A stretch of 64,000 nucleotides of DNA from Topomyia yanbarensis. Its lineage: Eukaryota > Arthropoda > Insecta > Diptera > Culicidae. The position numbers and the translations under genes are program-made. The stretch is taken from the NCBI RefSeq assembly GCF_030247195.1, contig NC_080672.1:389005037-389069036 (forward strand), in the 5' to 3' direction. Below are positions 34,149 through 45,531 of this stretch, one piece after another; within the stretch, counting starts at the first letter, position 1, and every line of letters starts with the position of its first letter. The notes beneath the pieces were generated by a model. The model saw only the letters and a program-made list of their open reading frames with translations. It searched no databases and was not told the origin of the DNA.

Positions 34149-35401
34149 TATCATTATTTGATTACGAATTCAAACGCACCGAGAATATCAATAAAGCCCC
34201 AACCCTCTACAACAAAAAATGTAAAAATGTACCCGAAATACCTAAGATTCCCGCAAAGCAAAAAGTACCCGAAACTCGACCAACCTCAAAACAATTTAAA
34301 CCGGGTTTTTCTTCGATGTTAACGAAATTGTTCCCGAAACGCCGGGAGTCCGGGTCGTGAATCGTGATTCGTTATCGATTTTCCACCCCCTGCTGATTGC
34401 CCGAACCCGATGGGAAGCACCACCGCCGCCATCCGCCGCTGCCGGTTCCCATCATCGTTCCCAAAACGGGTGAACAAACGAAACCTTTCGCCTCGCTTTG
34501 AAGTTGATGTTACCGAATGACTGATGGAATTATGAAGTTGTTACTTTTACATTCAGCGGTTCCACGGTTTCCTTCCCAACTTCCCAAGTCCGTGCTCGGG
34601 ATTGGTGTTCGAGCTTAGCGAGTGGTATTTAGGTACGCAGTTCATGGATGGAACAGAAACAATTTGGTTGGTTCGCAATCGGCAATCATCCTCATCATCA
34701 TCATCATCATCAGGTGGGGGTAGAATGTCGAGAAGCATGCTCTTGAAAGCATTGACTGATTCAGGACGGCCCATCGATGGCTGGGCTGATGGTAGGTGAA
34801 AGTTCTGTTCCAAGTTTTCGCCTTTTGTGAACAGGCAGTGAAGAACATGCCTCATATGAGTTGAGAGTGTACTACCGGCAAACGTACCGGAAGCTGATTT
34901 TCTGAAGTTATCCTGCCAGGATGTTACGAAAAGTATAAAAGCTTAATATGGTGCGCTGATGAAGCTGAAATTGAAAACGGAAGTTTGATTCGATTGGATT
35001 ATGCAGCAGTTATTGCTGCGGTGAGGGAAGGTAATTAAAAATGTATTGGGAAAGTATTTGATTTTGGGTTTTGGACGTTACTCGAGAGCAAATCATAAAA
35101 TGTGAAGAAAGTAATCTTCCGGACAGCTCAATCTTTTGAAGTGCGTGCTGTACAGTATTACCCGTAAGCAGTTGTTGGTTTGTGAACTCAACTCAGATTC
35201 CCATTTGAATTTGTCTTACACTAAGTACAGAAATTACAGGGTAAAGGATAAAGCTTAAGAAACAAATGCCAACAAAACACATGATTTTTTCGAATATGAA
35301 TTCAAAGTTCATCTTCATTTGTTCTTTTGGCCGTGTATAAATGTAACATTGCGCATAATAAATTTCAATTGACTTATAAAACAAACAAAGCAGATACACG
35401 G
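34149..35401. other. Intergenic, with a CAT trinucleotide tract
   Basis: No gene is recognised. A (CAT)n microsatellite lies at about 34690-34711; it creates runs of Ser, Asp or Met in chance frames. Confidence 0.5.
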
Positions 35402-35413
35402 AAATCAGTAAAG

Positions 35414-35587
35414 TTTTTTTTTTATTTTGATTATAGAGGTCCAACCCTCAAAGTCATTCGCCTCCTTTCGGGCTAGAGAAATCTCTTTTGGAAAAATCTC
35501 TAACCCTATGTCCGGGGTTGGGAATGGAACTCAAGTGAGCCGCGTACAAGGCAATCGATTTACCAACTACCCTATGCCCGTCCCCTT
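35414..35587 (-). repeat. tRNA-derived SINE with 12-bp target duplication
   Basis: Minus strand: head at 35587, A box around TAGTTGGTAAATCG (35557-35572), B box around GAGTTCCATTCCCAACC (35518-35533), body with GGAGGCGAATGACTTTGAGG, and an A tail seen as a T run at 35414-35423. The flanks AAATCAGTAAAG (35402-35413) and AAATCAGTATAG (35588-35599) are a target-site duplication with one mismatch. The layout and tail resemble the Feilai SINEs of Aedes aegypti; that name is from memory and tentative. Confidence 0.85.
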
Positions 35588-35734
35588 AAATCAGTATAGT
35601 GTACGACCACCATTTGCCGCAAGGACACGCTAAAGTCTGTTCCTTATCGATAGGACCATTTCCCAGTTGACTGGCGGAATATATACCATTTCCCTATGAT
35701 GACTGCTCATACACTGAAGTTTTTTTTATGCGGG

Positions 35735-35860
35735 GGATACGTACCGCATAAAAAACCGCATACCTTTGAAAATCCCCATAAAATGAAACTGCATAACTTT
35801 GAAAATCCGCATAAAAAACTGCATAATTTTGAAAATCCGCATAAAAAACACATAAGGTGT
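35735..35860 (+). repeat. Tandem ~30-bp subrepeat inside the left end
   Basis: Three to four copies of a word close to GAAAATCCGCATAAAAAACT plus GCATAACTTT. The same word occurs near 38012-38070 and 41837-41885. Confidence 0.75.
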
Positions 35861-35929
35861 GAAATATTTTTCAATATTAAGAGCCATAATACTCAAGGAA
35901 GGGCAAGGATTTGAAGTAAGAAAGTTTAG

Positions 35930-36110
35930 AGAAAAACGTAGAGTAGGGTCATATGAGCAAGCTTAGAGTTTCCCGGCTACTTAACTCATTTTCTTCTGCA
36001 ACGCAGGAGTCAAGATCTTTTGGCACCACCTGGCAATCACCTGAGTCTGCGGCATGTCCAGACAAGCGTAAAGTCACTTAATGACTTATGCTGTCGGAAC
36101 CGTGACTCCC
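35930..36110 (+). repeat. GCAGGAGTCA-type repeat, partial copy
   Basis: Shares GCAGGAGTCAAGATCTTTTGG, AATCACCTGAGTCTGCGG and TGCTGTCGGAACCG with 44830-44935 (same strand), and the minus strand of 62105-62200 has the related word GTAGGAGTCAGGGTCTTTTGG. The upstream part (35875-35935) also matches the reverse complement of 62230-62340. Confidence 0.7.
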
Positions 36111-36114
36111 CGGA

Positions 36115-37340
36115 ATCGCAAGACTGACCTCGGCACCTAACCGTCCAGCATCGAGATAACGATTTCGAGAGAAATTTCAACGTCGGGAAATTTCTCCGTC
36201 GGAATAGAATAGGCCCACCGCCGGGGACCAGTTCGAATAGATCGGGAAGTAGCTCCGGCAGATGCTCGTCGGAGCGCCTGTTTACTGGAAGTCACCCTCC
36301 ACCCAGAATCGCAGGACCGGCCTCGGCATCTGCCCGGGTAGTACCGGTTTCGGAAGATCTTCCACTGCCGGGGAACTCTTCGTCGGAGTAGGAAAGATCC
36401 ACCGTCGGGGACTATTCCGAGTAGTCCGTAGCGAATCGCCGGATTGAATCATCGGGGCGTCAGTGAACCGGACGTAATCCTTCACCGGGAATCGCTGCAC
36501 TGACCTCGGCATTCTGCCAGACTGCATCTAAGGAAGAATAACGTGTCCGTCAACGGTTGCAGGAGACATTCTTTCGTCGGGGAACTCTCCGCCGAGGTAG
36601 GCTAGCTCCACCGTCGGGAACTACACCGAGTAGCACCGAACGCGACAGACCCTGGTCGTTGGTTAGCTGGAGCGAAAAAGGCCAAGCGCAACAAAGGGAG
36701 TGAATGGTCTGTTCATGCCGAGGCAGGTTTGGCGCAGCGAATGGCAACCGCGTAAGGGGTAAACCCAGCCACCCCGAAGCAAGACAGAAGAGTGAGTGTA
36801 TAGGCGTATAAGTGGACTGCCTCATGCCAAGACGGGAGGGTCGTAGCGTAGTATGTTGGAACTTAGCTATCGATGCCTCATGGCGTGGCAGAGGAGTGAA
36901 AGGGTGAGCATCCAAGTCAGTCTCACACGGCATGTTAAGGGTGAGCATAAAAGTCAGCACAAAAGTAAGCCTAGCAAGGAATGAGTAAGGTGAGCACACA
37001 AGTCAGCCTCGCAAGGAACGAAAAAGGTGAGCACAAAAGTCAGCCTCATGTGGGAGTGTTTGAGAGTGAATCAAAGTGCGATTGAGAGAGCACCCAAGTA
37101 AGCCTCATACAGGACGTATGAACGCGTGAGTGAGAGTGAATGAGTACATTTAGTACAACCATCCCCCCAGAAGTAATACCGAGAGGTAGTTCCTGGGAGG
37201 AATGATGGAAGTTTAGTCGGTATTAATGGCTGGTCACCATTCGAGTCCGACACGCCCCCAGTGCACCCCGTGTGGTAGATTGGACCCTACCAATAGCACG
37301 TGTACTGGGCTAGGACATAAAGGTCTTCTCCATTGTAAAA
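36115..37340 (+). mobile_element. 5'-truncated non-LTR retrotransposon C, 3' end with A tail
   Basis: Plus strand. GC-rich ~200-bp units (36115-36660) run into a short ORF2 C-terminus (36665-36755, encoding SEWSVHAEAGLAQR-like sequence identical in frame with element B). A 3' region follows with repeated GTGAGCACAAAAGTCAGCCT words (36900-37060), then GTAATACCGAGAGGTAGTTC and a 9-base A run at about 37338-37346. Truncation at the 5' side is usual for target-primed retrotransposons. Confidence 0.7.
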
Positions 37341-37344
37341 AAAA

Positions 37345-37735
37345 AGACCCTGGTCGTTGGGGCACCAGTGAATCGGAAGCCACTCTCCAACCGGAATCGC
37401 CAGATCGACCACGGCATCCAACTGGTCAACGTAGAGAGGAAGGCAGGTAGAATGTCATGCCGTGCAGGGCTGATATGGCGGTTACGAGACAAGCGAAATC
37501 TAGCACGACCAACTAGACCTGGAATCAAGTGAAATGCATTAGTACGCCTCCCCCCAAAGTAGTCATTTCAAATGGAATCAGGGAGATCAGGCAAATGTCC
37601 GACTTCTTGGTGGAGTTTAGAGGAATAGAGTTCAGAGTTATCTTCTCTGTTCAGAGTCCCTCAATCAGGCACACGATGAACGAAATCGGTAGTATGGTCT
37701 AACTACTGAACGTGTGCCGGGTCGGCGTAAAAACT
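37345..37735 (+). mobile_element. Second 3'-end fragment of the same retrotransposon family
   Basis: Directly after the A run the GC-rich unit restarts (CCTGGTCGTTGGGGCACCAG), followed by CCTCCCCCCAAAGTAGTCAT, which parallels the tail of the preceding copy. This looks like a second, shorter copy joined in tandem. Confidence 0.5.
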
Positions 37736-37739
37736 TTAC

Positions 37740-37885
37740 CACCAAGTAAAAAATACACGCTTTGAGACTTTTTTCCGATCTCGCCGAACTGAGTCGAATG
37801 GTATAAGAGAGTCGGCTCTGCGGGCCTCGGTAAAAATTCCGACAGATTGCATAAGTTTTATTATGAGAAAGGTAAAAAGGTAATT
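37740..37885 (-). repeat. Fragment of the medium-repetitive element
   Basis: Contains CGATCTCGCCGAACTGAGTCG and a GC-rich hairpin word (GTCGGCTCTGCGGGCCTCGG), then a pyrimidine/purine end with GAGAAAGG, matching the family at 13.5 kb in reverse orientation. Confidence 0.65.
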
Positions 37886-38979
37886 TATAACCTAAAATAA
37901 AAACATGAACATTTTATGTCTTTTGTTCAAGCATGTGCATTCACGAGGATCTATCTTTCGATAAAAGTCGCTTCAGGTGATGCCCTAGAAATTAAAAGGA
38001 ATAAAAAAAAGAATCGCATAACTTTGAAAATTCGCAAAAAATCCGCATAACTTAGAAAATTCGTATTAAAAACGCTTTTAATCCACCTAACAGTGTGATG
38101 AGACATTTCTTATAACTCTTATCACTTTCTTCGGATATTAAATCGTTTGAGAACATTTAGAACTTGATGCTTCGCGATGTTTTTCATAACACATACTACA
38201 TGGGATAGTGGCAGGACTCAGAGAATCACTCAAATCAGCATAGGACAACATCAGTGCAGGAAATCTCAAACCAAATCAATGGGAAGGCGAAAAAATGACC
38301 CATAAAATAGACATACAAACGAATTATTGCTAATGCTCTGTTAATAAAATATCTAAATTCCTCAATCGATGCATTGTGGTGGGAAAACTGATTTTTCTAA
38401 AGGTAAAGTATATTGTACTGAGCCAAAAAAAAAATCGATTTTTTTTAATCGATTTAAAGTTTATACTTTACTCAAATTTCCAACGCGACTGAGAATTAAG
38501 AAATCAACGCTTTTTCTTGAAAAAACCCACCATTCAAAGAAAATCAACAGTGCATATTTCCAGACTTGGTTTTATTTCCTATTTAAGAACTATTGTGTTT
38601 TTTACATCCTACATTGCATGATTCAGTGATCGAAACCAAAAACTTCATGAAGTATTTGAAATTATTAAATTAAATTAAAATTTGTGTTTGCTATTGAAAT
38701 TGACAAAATGATTGTATATATAGTATATAGTCCCTTTGGCTATTGTTTACTTTTTCGGTCCCACCTATCAGCATTGAAGTATCGCCCTTACGTTTTTTTA
38801 CAATACCAATTTTACAATTGGTGGGGGTTTGGTGAAAATCGATCTTTATGTCTAAACGGTATAGTTCCAAAACCGTAATTTTTGAAGTTTTAAAATTATG
38901 CAGAATTAATTTTTCAGAAAATAGTAACAGAGCAAAAAAGTACCAAAGTCCAAAAAAATCAATTTTGGTCAAACGTTAT

Positions 38980-39390
38980 TTTTTCGAGTTTACATCAAAT
39001 CTCGATGTTTCATGCATTATAAAGTCATTTGGCATCAAAAATACAAATTTGATTTTGAAAATTTTTCCTTTCAGTTTATATGGGAATTTGCTGTGTGATT
39101 GCACTCTTCAACTCGTAACTCCGGAACCGGAAGTCCAATCAATAAAAATTCAATAGCAGCCGATGGGAAGATTGTACCTTTCATTTGAGACTAACTTTGT
39201 GCAAATCGATCCAGCCATCTCTGCGAAACAGAGGTCACATTTTTTTCCACATACACACATACATACAGACATACATACACACAGACATTTTCCGATCTCG
39301 ACGAACTGAGTCGATTAGCATATGACACTCGGCCCTCCCGGTCGGGATTAGATCGACGAATTTTAGAGTGAATGAGAAAGGCAAAAACAT
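38980..39390 (-). repeat. Medium-repetitive element copy with CATA microsatellite
   Basis: Reverse-orientation copy: CTCGATGTTTCATGCATT (39001-39018), AGACTAACTTTGTGCAAATC (about 39188), a CATACA tract (39240-39290), CGACGAACTGAGTCGAT and an end with GAATGAGAAAGGCAAAAA (39370-39389). Confidence 0.7.
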
Positions 39391-40059
39391 TTTTAGCAAA
39401 TGTTGAAATTTATGCATTTTTTGGTGAGCAGTTCTATGTTTCATAGACATTAAATCAATTTTAACTTCGCTTTCTATTAAATAAAGACCCTTATTACAGT
39501 ACATCTCTACAAAAACGAGATCAATTTGAAAATAAATCTGAGGGTTATGATTGATTACAGAACTCTGCAATTTTCTATTGGAATGTTTTCAGGCAGAAAT
39601 TTGATTAGCATCAATTATTAGACAACTGTGAAATCAAGACCAATAGATCAGTTACATATCAGGACTCCATTCCGACAATTTATCAAAAGTTCTCATGATG
39701 TTTACAACAACAGGTAATCAATCTACGGATCAGATAATTGTTATTGTAATATTGAATTAAATCAGTCTGCATCAATAAATTTTCAACTTCAATCCAATAT
39801 TTTTTTTGTGTGTTGTGGGGGGGGGGAGGGGTTGTATGGTGTTAAACCCCAAAACCTTCTCTTGGCTACGCCGTTGCTTGGAGTTATTTATTTCGCTTTT
39901 CATTTTCCGATATGTTTCAGATCGATCCGATGGTTATAAGTTAGAAAAATTGCAGTCAGAAGGTTCGCACAAATGAGCATTTTTGTATTGATAAGTTATC
40001 AAGTTCCTTCCAGACAACTTGGAAGTGTTCGGTGATTATTTCTAGCGGTTGTAGATAGT

Positions 40060-40946
40060 AAAATGAAATACAAAATTCGTTTTATCGAAATAATGTTTGG
40101 CTTATTTCAATGGATTATTACTATATTGAACAATAAATAGGCGACAAAGAGTAATCAACAAACAACAAGCCATAACTTTTAAAGCATTCATAATAGATAT
40201 TTGAAGTCTTCAGTAAAGTTATTCGCAAAAGTAAGAGCTACAAATTTGCTGAAGGCATCATTTCGATATAATCACTTCCAAAAAAATTAGTGAAAATATC
40301 TCACTCATAAGGGGATTAATCAGCAAAGGCACAATACCAAAAGAAAGGGCATATTGCCTCCATTAAATTCTCCGAAGATACTATTGACCTAAAATAAGCC
40401 GTTTTGGCGTTAATAATAGATTACATGTTTTTGGTCATATTTCTGGCTATGGGAAATGATAAAAATCTTTCGTCCGCATTTAATGGTAAATATCTCTTTT
40501 GATAATAGTCCGATTTCAACAATCTATAGCTTGTACGAAAGGTATTCGTTAAAGCTGTCTAAAACATATAAATTGTTAATCTATATTGTCAATTTCGTCA
40601 GATAATTTAAAAAAAACTGCAAAAAACGCCATTTTTGCGCATTCAAACATTCATATCTTGGAAACTAAACATCAGAATCAAAAACAAATTAATAGCGTTC
40701 ATACTGTTTTTTAGTTCTTTCATTTAAAATTGGTTTGGATAAGATCGGTTCAGCCATTGCTGAGAAACACGAATGAGAATTTGTCCGTTACACACACACA
40801 CACACAGGCACACACACACAGACAGACATTGTCCCAAATCGTCGAGCTGAGTCGATTGGTATATAAGACTCGGCCCTCCGGGCCTCGGAAAAAATCTTGA
40901 AAGTTTGAGCGAATTCTATACATTTCTTTTATAAGAAATGTAAAAA
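40060..40946. repeat. Tandem duplication, copy 1
   Basis: About 885 bases repeated immediately downstream with very few differences, starting ATGAAATACAAAATTCGTTT and ending TTATAAGAAATGTAAAAA. The last 290 bases carry the (CA)n tract and the CGAGCTGAGTCGATTGG core of the window's medium-repetitive family in reverse orientation. No coding frame is recognisable. Confidence 0.92.
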
Positions 40947-41836
40947 TGAAATACAAAATTCGTTTTATCGTAATAATGTTTGGCTTATTTCAACGGATTA
41001 TTACTATATTGAACAATAAATAGGCGACAAAGAGTAATCCACAAACAACAATCCATAACTTTTAAAGTATTCAAAATAGATATTTAAAGTCTTCAGCAAA
41101 GTTATTCGCAAAAGTAAGAGCTACAAATTTGCTGAAGACGTCATTTCGATATAATCACTTCCAAGAAAATTTGTGAAAATATCTCACTCATAGGGGGATT
41201 AATCAGCAAAAGCATAATACCAAAAGAAAGGGCATATTGCCTCTATTAAATTCTCCGAAGATACTATTGACCTAAAATAAGCCGTTTTGGCGTTAATAAT
41301 AGATTACATGTTTTTGGTCATATTTCTGGCAATGGGAAATGATAAAAATCTTTCGTCCGCATTTAATGTTAAATATCTCTTTTGATAATAGTCCGATTTC
41401 AACAATCTATAGCTTGTTCGAAAGGTATTCGTTAAAGCTGTCTAAAAACATATAAATTGTTAATCTATTATGTCAATTTCGGTAGATAATTCAAAAAAAC
41501 TGCAAAAAAGCGCCATTTTTACGCATTCAAACATTCATATCTTGGAAACTAAACATCAGAATCAAAAACAAATTAATAGCGTTCATACTGTTTTTTAGTT
41601 CTTTCATTTAAAATTGGTTTGGATAAGATCGGTTCAGCCATTGCTGAGAAACACGAATGAGAATTTGTCCGTTACATACACACACACACACACACAGACA
41701 CACACACACACACAGACATTGTCCCAAATCATCGAGCTGAGTCGATTGGTATATAAGACTCGGCCCTCCGGGCCTCGGAAAAAATCTTGAAAGTTTGAGC
41801 GAATTCTATACATTTCTTTTATAAGAAATGTAAAAA
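40947..41836. repeat. Tandem duplication, copy 2
   Basis: Near-identical to the preceding unit, offset 883 bases at its start. Differences are scattered substitutions, a few one-base indels and (CA)n length. The high identity means a recent event or gene conversion; an assembly artefact is the alternative. Confidence 0.92.
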
Positions 41837-41901
41837 CGCATAACTTTGAAAATCCGCATAAAAAAGTCGCATAAAAAACCGCATAAAAAGACTTCAGTGT
41901 A

Positions 41902-42880
41902 TTTGTTTCTTACTTGTAATTGTAGGCTCCCTAATTCTCCGCACCAAAACAATTTCACAAAAGCTTAGTTAAAATCCAGAGATTAAGTAGGATGAGGACG
42001 CATAGGTTAGACATTTTAAGGTAACCGTTCCACCATCAAACTTCTAGTCAAGAACGGAACGAAAACTTTTTCAATATCTCATTTTTTCCACACTAGTCGT
42101 AGATTTCGATTACAAACGATCCATCCTACTATCAAGAAAGACAAATTACCAACTCCAGAAACTCCAAACACACCCTCAAACCATTACATTTCACCAGGTC
42201 TGATCAGAGGGAAGCGGATCAGCAGGGTCAATTGCCCCGGGATCCGGGTCCTTTTTAGGGGCTCGCATTTTTACCTGAAAGAATTACTGAAAGGTCGGAG
42301 AATGGGCAAAAATCTTCGGTAGTTATATAAGAGGGATATAAATAGTAATTGTAATTACTTTGTATTAATTCGCCTTGTTAAATTATTCTATGATGGAAAC
42401 GGGAAAAAATTAAACAAAATTTTACTTTATAACTTAAGGGAGTATTCTACTTTGCGAACAAGATAAAAAAAAACGATTTTTTTATTGCAAGCGCCCGGAG
42501 GAACGTATCCGTCATCTTCTGTGTTCGCTTCTTTGCTGGTGATACCGGCTGTTGGCTTGGAGACAATGCACAGTGTCCATAATGTAAATTTAGCAAGAAT
42601 TTTAACTTTATGCTATGACTAAAAACCATACAATATGTTTAAGAAAGTTGTACTTCGCCCTGCTTTTCGTTTAAACAGAAGCTAAAGTAGTACTAATTTT
42701 AGCAAGAATTTAAATTGAACTTTTTAACGGTTAGAGATACAGATTGAGTGTCTTCGGTGAAGTTGTAGAACAACACATTTTAGACAAATTTTCTGAAGAC
42801 ACGCAAACTCTATCTATTATACTTTTCATTGTACGAAAAATCTAAATGTAACCTTTAGGGTATTCCTTAAAAATGGGTGT
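41902..42880. other. Intergenic
   Basis: No gene or clear repeat is recognised. A GC-rich patch with CCCCGGGATCCGGGTCC lies near 42231-42250. Confidence 0.4.
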
Positions 42881-43160
42881 ACCCCATTAGACATAAATAC
42901 GTTAGGCACACGGACGTTAGGCATACGTACATTAGGCATAAAGACTTTTGGCATAATGGACGTTAGGCATAATGGACATTAGGCATAAATAATCATATTG
43001 ATGTATCCTTTAAGGAATTAACTTTTTGGTGGTGACAGCCTCGAGTGGTAAGAGCGCAAATGTTTAAAAATTTTTGAATTACTTTCGAAGCTGACAAAAC
43101 TAGATCAACATTTTATTGTATTGTATATACCTCAAGAAATCTTCACTCAAATAAAAGATG

Positions 43161-43947
43161 TTACTATGTTTTAATTGCCGCAAGGTTCTACTGTATCGAT
43201 TTTGTTGGCTATTTTCGGCAAATTTGAGACTAAGAGAAACGAAAGCAATGAAATTGAAAGACGGATAGGTATTCTACAGCGAATCAGTTATAAACTTAGA
43301 ACGGAAAACTAGAACTAGGCAGGCTCATATGGGTATGATCGAAACGAAATGTGAAGAATTTTTTGCCTTCTGCAGAGTAGGAGTTGGGCGTTCCACCCAA
43401 GTCTACCGCATGGTCTATGGTAGAACATAACTCATCATCATGTTTTACCGCCGACGCCGGCAAAAAATTCTTCACAAATCCTCGCCTAGAACGACCATGC
43501 GATCATTCTTCTCCCTTTCTGCTAGTATCAAGCCGTGACGTATGCATTCAATCGACACCAAGCTATCGGTGTCGCACCGATCCTATTGTGATTGAACTAC
43601 TTATTTATTTTTTCGTTCCGCACACACGGATGGCTGATAGCAATTAATGACACAGCTCAGCTAGCAGAAATCGAATTTTTATCTACTTTTTTACCAACTA
43701 GTTTATATGTTACTATGTTTTAATTGCCGCAAGGTTCTTGGGTGGAACGCCCAACTCCTACTCTGCAGAAGGCAAAAAATTCTTCACATTTCCTTTCGAT
43801 CATGCCCATATGAGCCTGCCTAGTTCTAGTTTTCCGTTCTAAGTTTATAACTGATTCGCTCTAGTATACCTATCCGTCTTTCAATTTCATTGCTTTCGTT
43901 TCTCTTAGTCTCAAATTTGCCGAAAATAGCCAACAAAATCGATACAG
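43161..43947. mobile_element. 787-bp element with 211-bp inverted arms and 14-bp duplication
   Basis: TCAAATAAAAGATG at 43147-43160 and 43948-43961 forms an exact 14-bp direct duplication. Arms 43191-43401 and 43737-43947 are inverted copies with only a handful of mismatches. A 29-base word starting TTACTATGTTTTAATTGCCG precedes both arms in direct orientation (43161-43189 and 43710-43738), so the structure is X, arm, loop, X, inverted arm. The loop (43402-43709) has an open frame with no recognisable domain. This is not a standard MITE layout. Confidence 0.8.
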
Positions 43948-44019
43948 TCAAATAAAAGATGCAGAACGAATGAACATCGATTGAACGAATAAACAAATTG
44001 CACATCTATAAAAATAGGC

Positions 44020-44348
44020 TAAATACTCTTGTTTAAAATCAGTCAAGGAAGACCAGTAACTGGGATTATTAGAACTTAGAACTAAAGTTATTGCTTTTAG
44101 TCTGATATAACTCTGCTGGAGCAGTACCACCAGAGACATTGACATTTAACGTTCATAAATGAAATTTTGATATATCTACATTATTTTCCATTATTATGAA
44201 AACTGCTAAAGCGTATCTTCGACGATCTTTTCTTAGCATATAGAATATTGAAAATTTTCTAGAAGAATGGTGCTTAGCACCGGAAGGTAAATATTGAACA
44301 TCTTCCAGCACTGCGAAAGAAGCTAGAAAAAAGTTGGGCATGTAAGGA
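44020..44348. mobile_element. TTAA MITE, degraded copy
   Basis: Shares the interior of the MITE at 7518-7908 (TGAAATTTTGATATATCT, GAAAACTG.TAAA) and ends in GGGCATGTAAGG followed by TTAA at 44349-44352, corresponding to the CCCTTTCGTGCCC terminus. The left end is not clear. Confidence 0.6.
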
Positions 44349-44719
44349 TTAACTTAGATTAGTCGTTCATGCATGCATGGTGTAATTGTCCAAGAAGAAA
44401 ATATACAACCTAGAAGAACAGCTCATGAAAGAAAAAATGATGCAATTTACTAATTCATTCAACGAATATACGAATATTGCTGGTTCTATATTGATTACCT
44501 CCGTAATTCTTAAGCACAGTAGCTGCATTCTCGAGGCCATCACAAATAGAACTACGGAAACACTTTGATGTGTGAGAGAGAGTTTATTCCTGTACTGTGA
44601 TGAGTTACCGAAACGAAAAAGGTATCTTCATAAACGTAGAATCCGCAGCCTAATGTGAATCCTGTACATAACACTGCCAGTTTCCATTGGATCCAAGATT
44701 TAATGTCTATTCATTATTT

Positions 44720-45033
44720 TTTCCCATTTTTTTGTTAACCACTTATTGAGTCAATTTGTTAAATGTTGTAACGGCATTTAATTGGCAAGGGACTGGAAGG
44801 AGATAGAGCACTAAGGCTCTTAATATTGCTACCGCAGGAGTCAGGATCTTTTGGCATTAGAAATGCGAATCATCTGAGTCTGCGGTATGCCCGAACGAGC
44901 GTAAAGTAACTTTGTATTTCATGCTGTCGGAACCGATCTTCAATTCCTTGCTCTCCCTTCAGTACTATGACTCTTAATATTGAAAAATATACTTCACCTT
45001 CCAGTCCCTTGCCAATTAAATGCCGTTACAACA
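44720..45033. repeat. GCAGGAGTCA-type repeat with long inverted ends
   Basis: TGTTGTAACGGCATTTAATT at 44764 is repeated inverted ending at 45033; about 37 bases match perfectly. The interior contains GCAGGAGTCAGGATCTTTTG and GTCGGAACCGATCTTC. The left flank (GTTAACCACTTATTGAGTCA) matches the reverse complement of 62375-62400, so the original repeat extends beyond the perfect inverted part. Confidence 0.75.
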
Positions 45034-45531
45034 GTCTCTTCATTATTTTGCTTTTTTTAAATATTGGTATTTGCTTGTATCAAAACTGAAGGGATGTTTC
45101 CTTCATCTCGTCTACAGAAAAATAGAAAAAAAAAAAGCTCTACACTTGTAAGGGCTAAATATCTCGCATGGTATTTTTCATTTTGGAGTCTCTCGGCAGA
45201 GTTATGCGAAGGTATGGCATAGCAATGCATCATTTTTTTCCTAACCTAAAAAAACAAACGAAATCTCCAACGAAAGCCTTGTGATTATTTTTATATTTTT
45301 GTGAATTATGCCTATCGTCCATTATGCCTAACGTACTTATGCCTAACGTATTTATGCCAAACGTCGCGCACCTCTTAAAAACGGTTTTATTTCAATAACT
45401 TTTGTAGTTTTTATTGTACAGTAAGGTGTCCTTTGAACAAATTATTTTAGGGCCCATAATTTGTTTTTATACACCAAATACTAAACTTTTTTTCGTTTCA
45501 AAGTTATGAGAACTTTTACTTTATCCTTTAA

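Larger units (their letters stand above)
35712..41899. mobile_element. 6.2-kb interval with TA-flanked inverted ends
   Basis: Left end (TA at 35710-35711) reads CACTGAAGT, eight-T run, ATGCGG; right end reading inward from 41899 is CACTGAAGTCTTTTTATGCGG with TA at 41900-41901. Both ends adjoin tandem words of the form GCATAACTTTGAAAATCC in direct orientation (35745-35855 and 41837-41885), and a further copy lies at 38010-38070. No transposase is seen. The interior holds many other repeats, so either the element has been heavily invaded or the two ends belong to different copies. Confidence 0.6.
42881..45375. mobile_element. Foldback-like element with inverted arrays of a 16-bp subrepeat
   Basis: The left end (42890-42990) has six tandem words of the type ACGTTAGGCATAATGG; the right end (45305-45365) has four in inverted orientation (CCATTATGCCTAACGT). 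Outside them lie partly matching sequences (CCTTAAAAATGGG and its counterpart CCGTTTTTAAGAGG). Termini built of tandem subrepeats in inverted orientation are the hallmark of foldback elements. No transposase is seen; the interior holds the elements listed at 43161, 44020 and 44720. Confidence 0.65.

Noticed and set aside
35414..35587. A functional tRNA gene
   Set aside because: A and B boxes are present, but the acceptor stem does not close, the body runs on for about 100 bases, and an A tail with target duplication shows a SINE.
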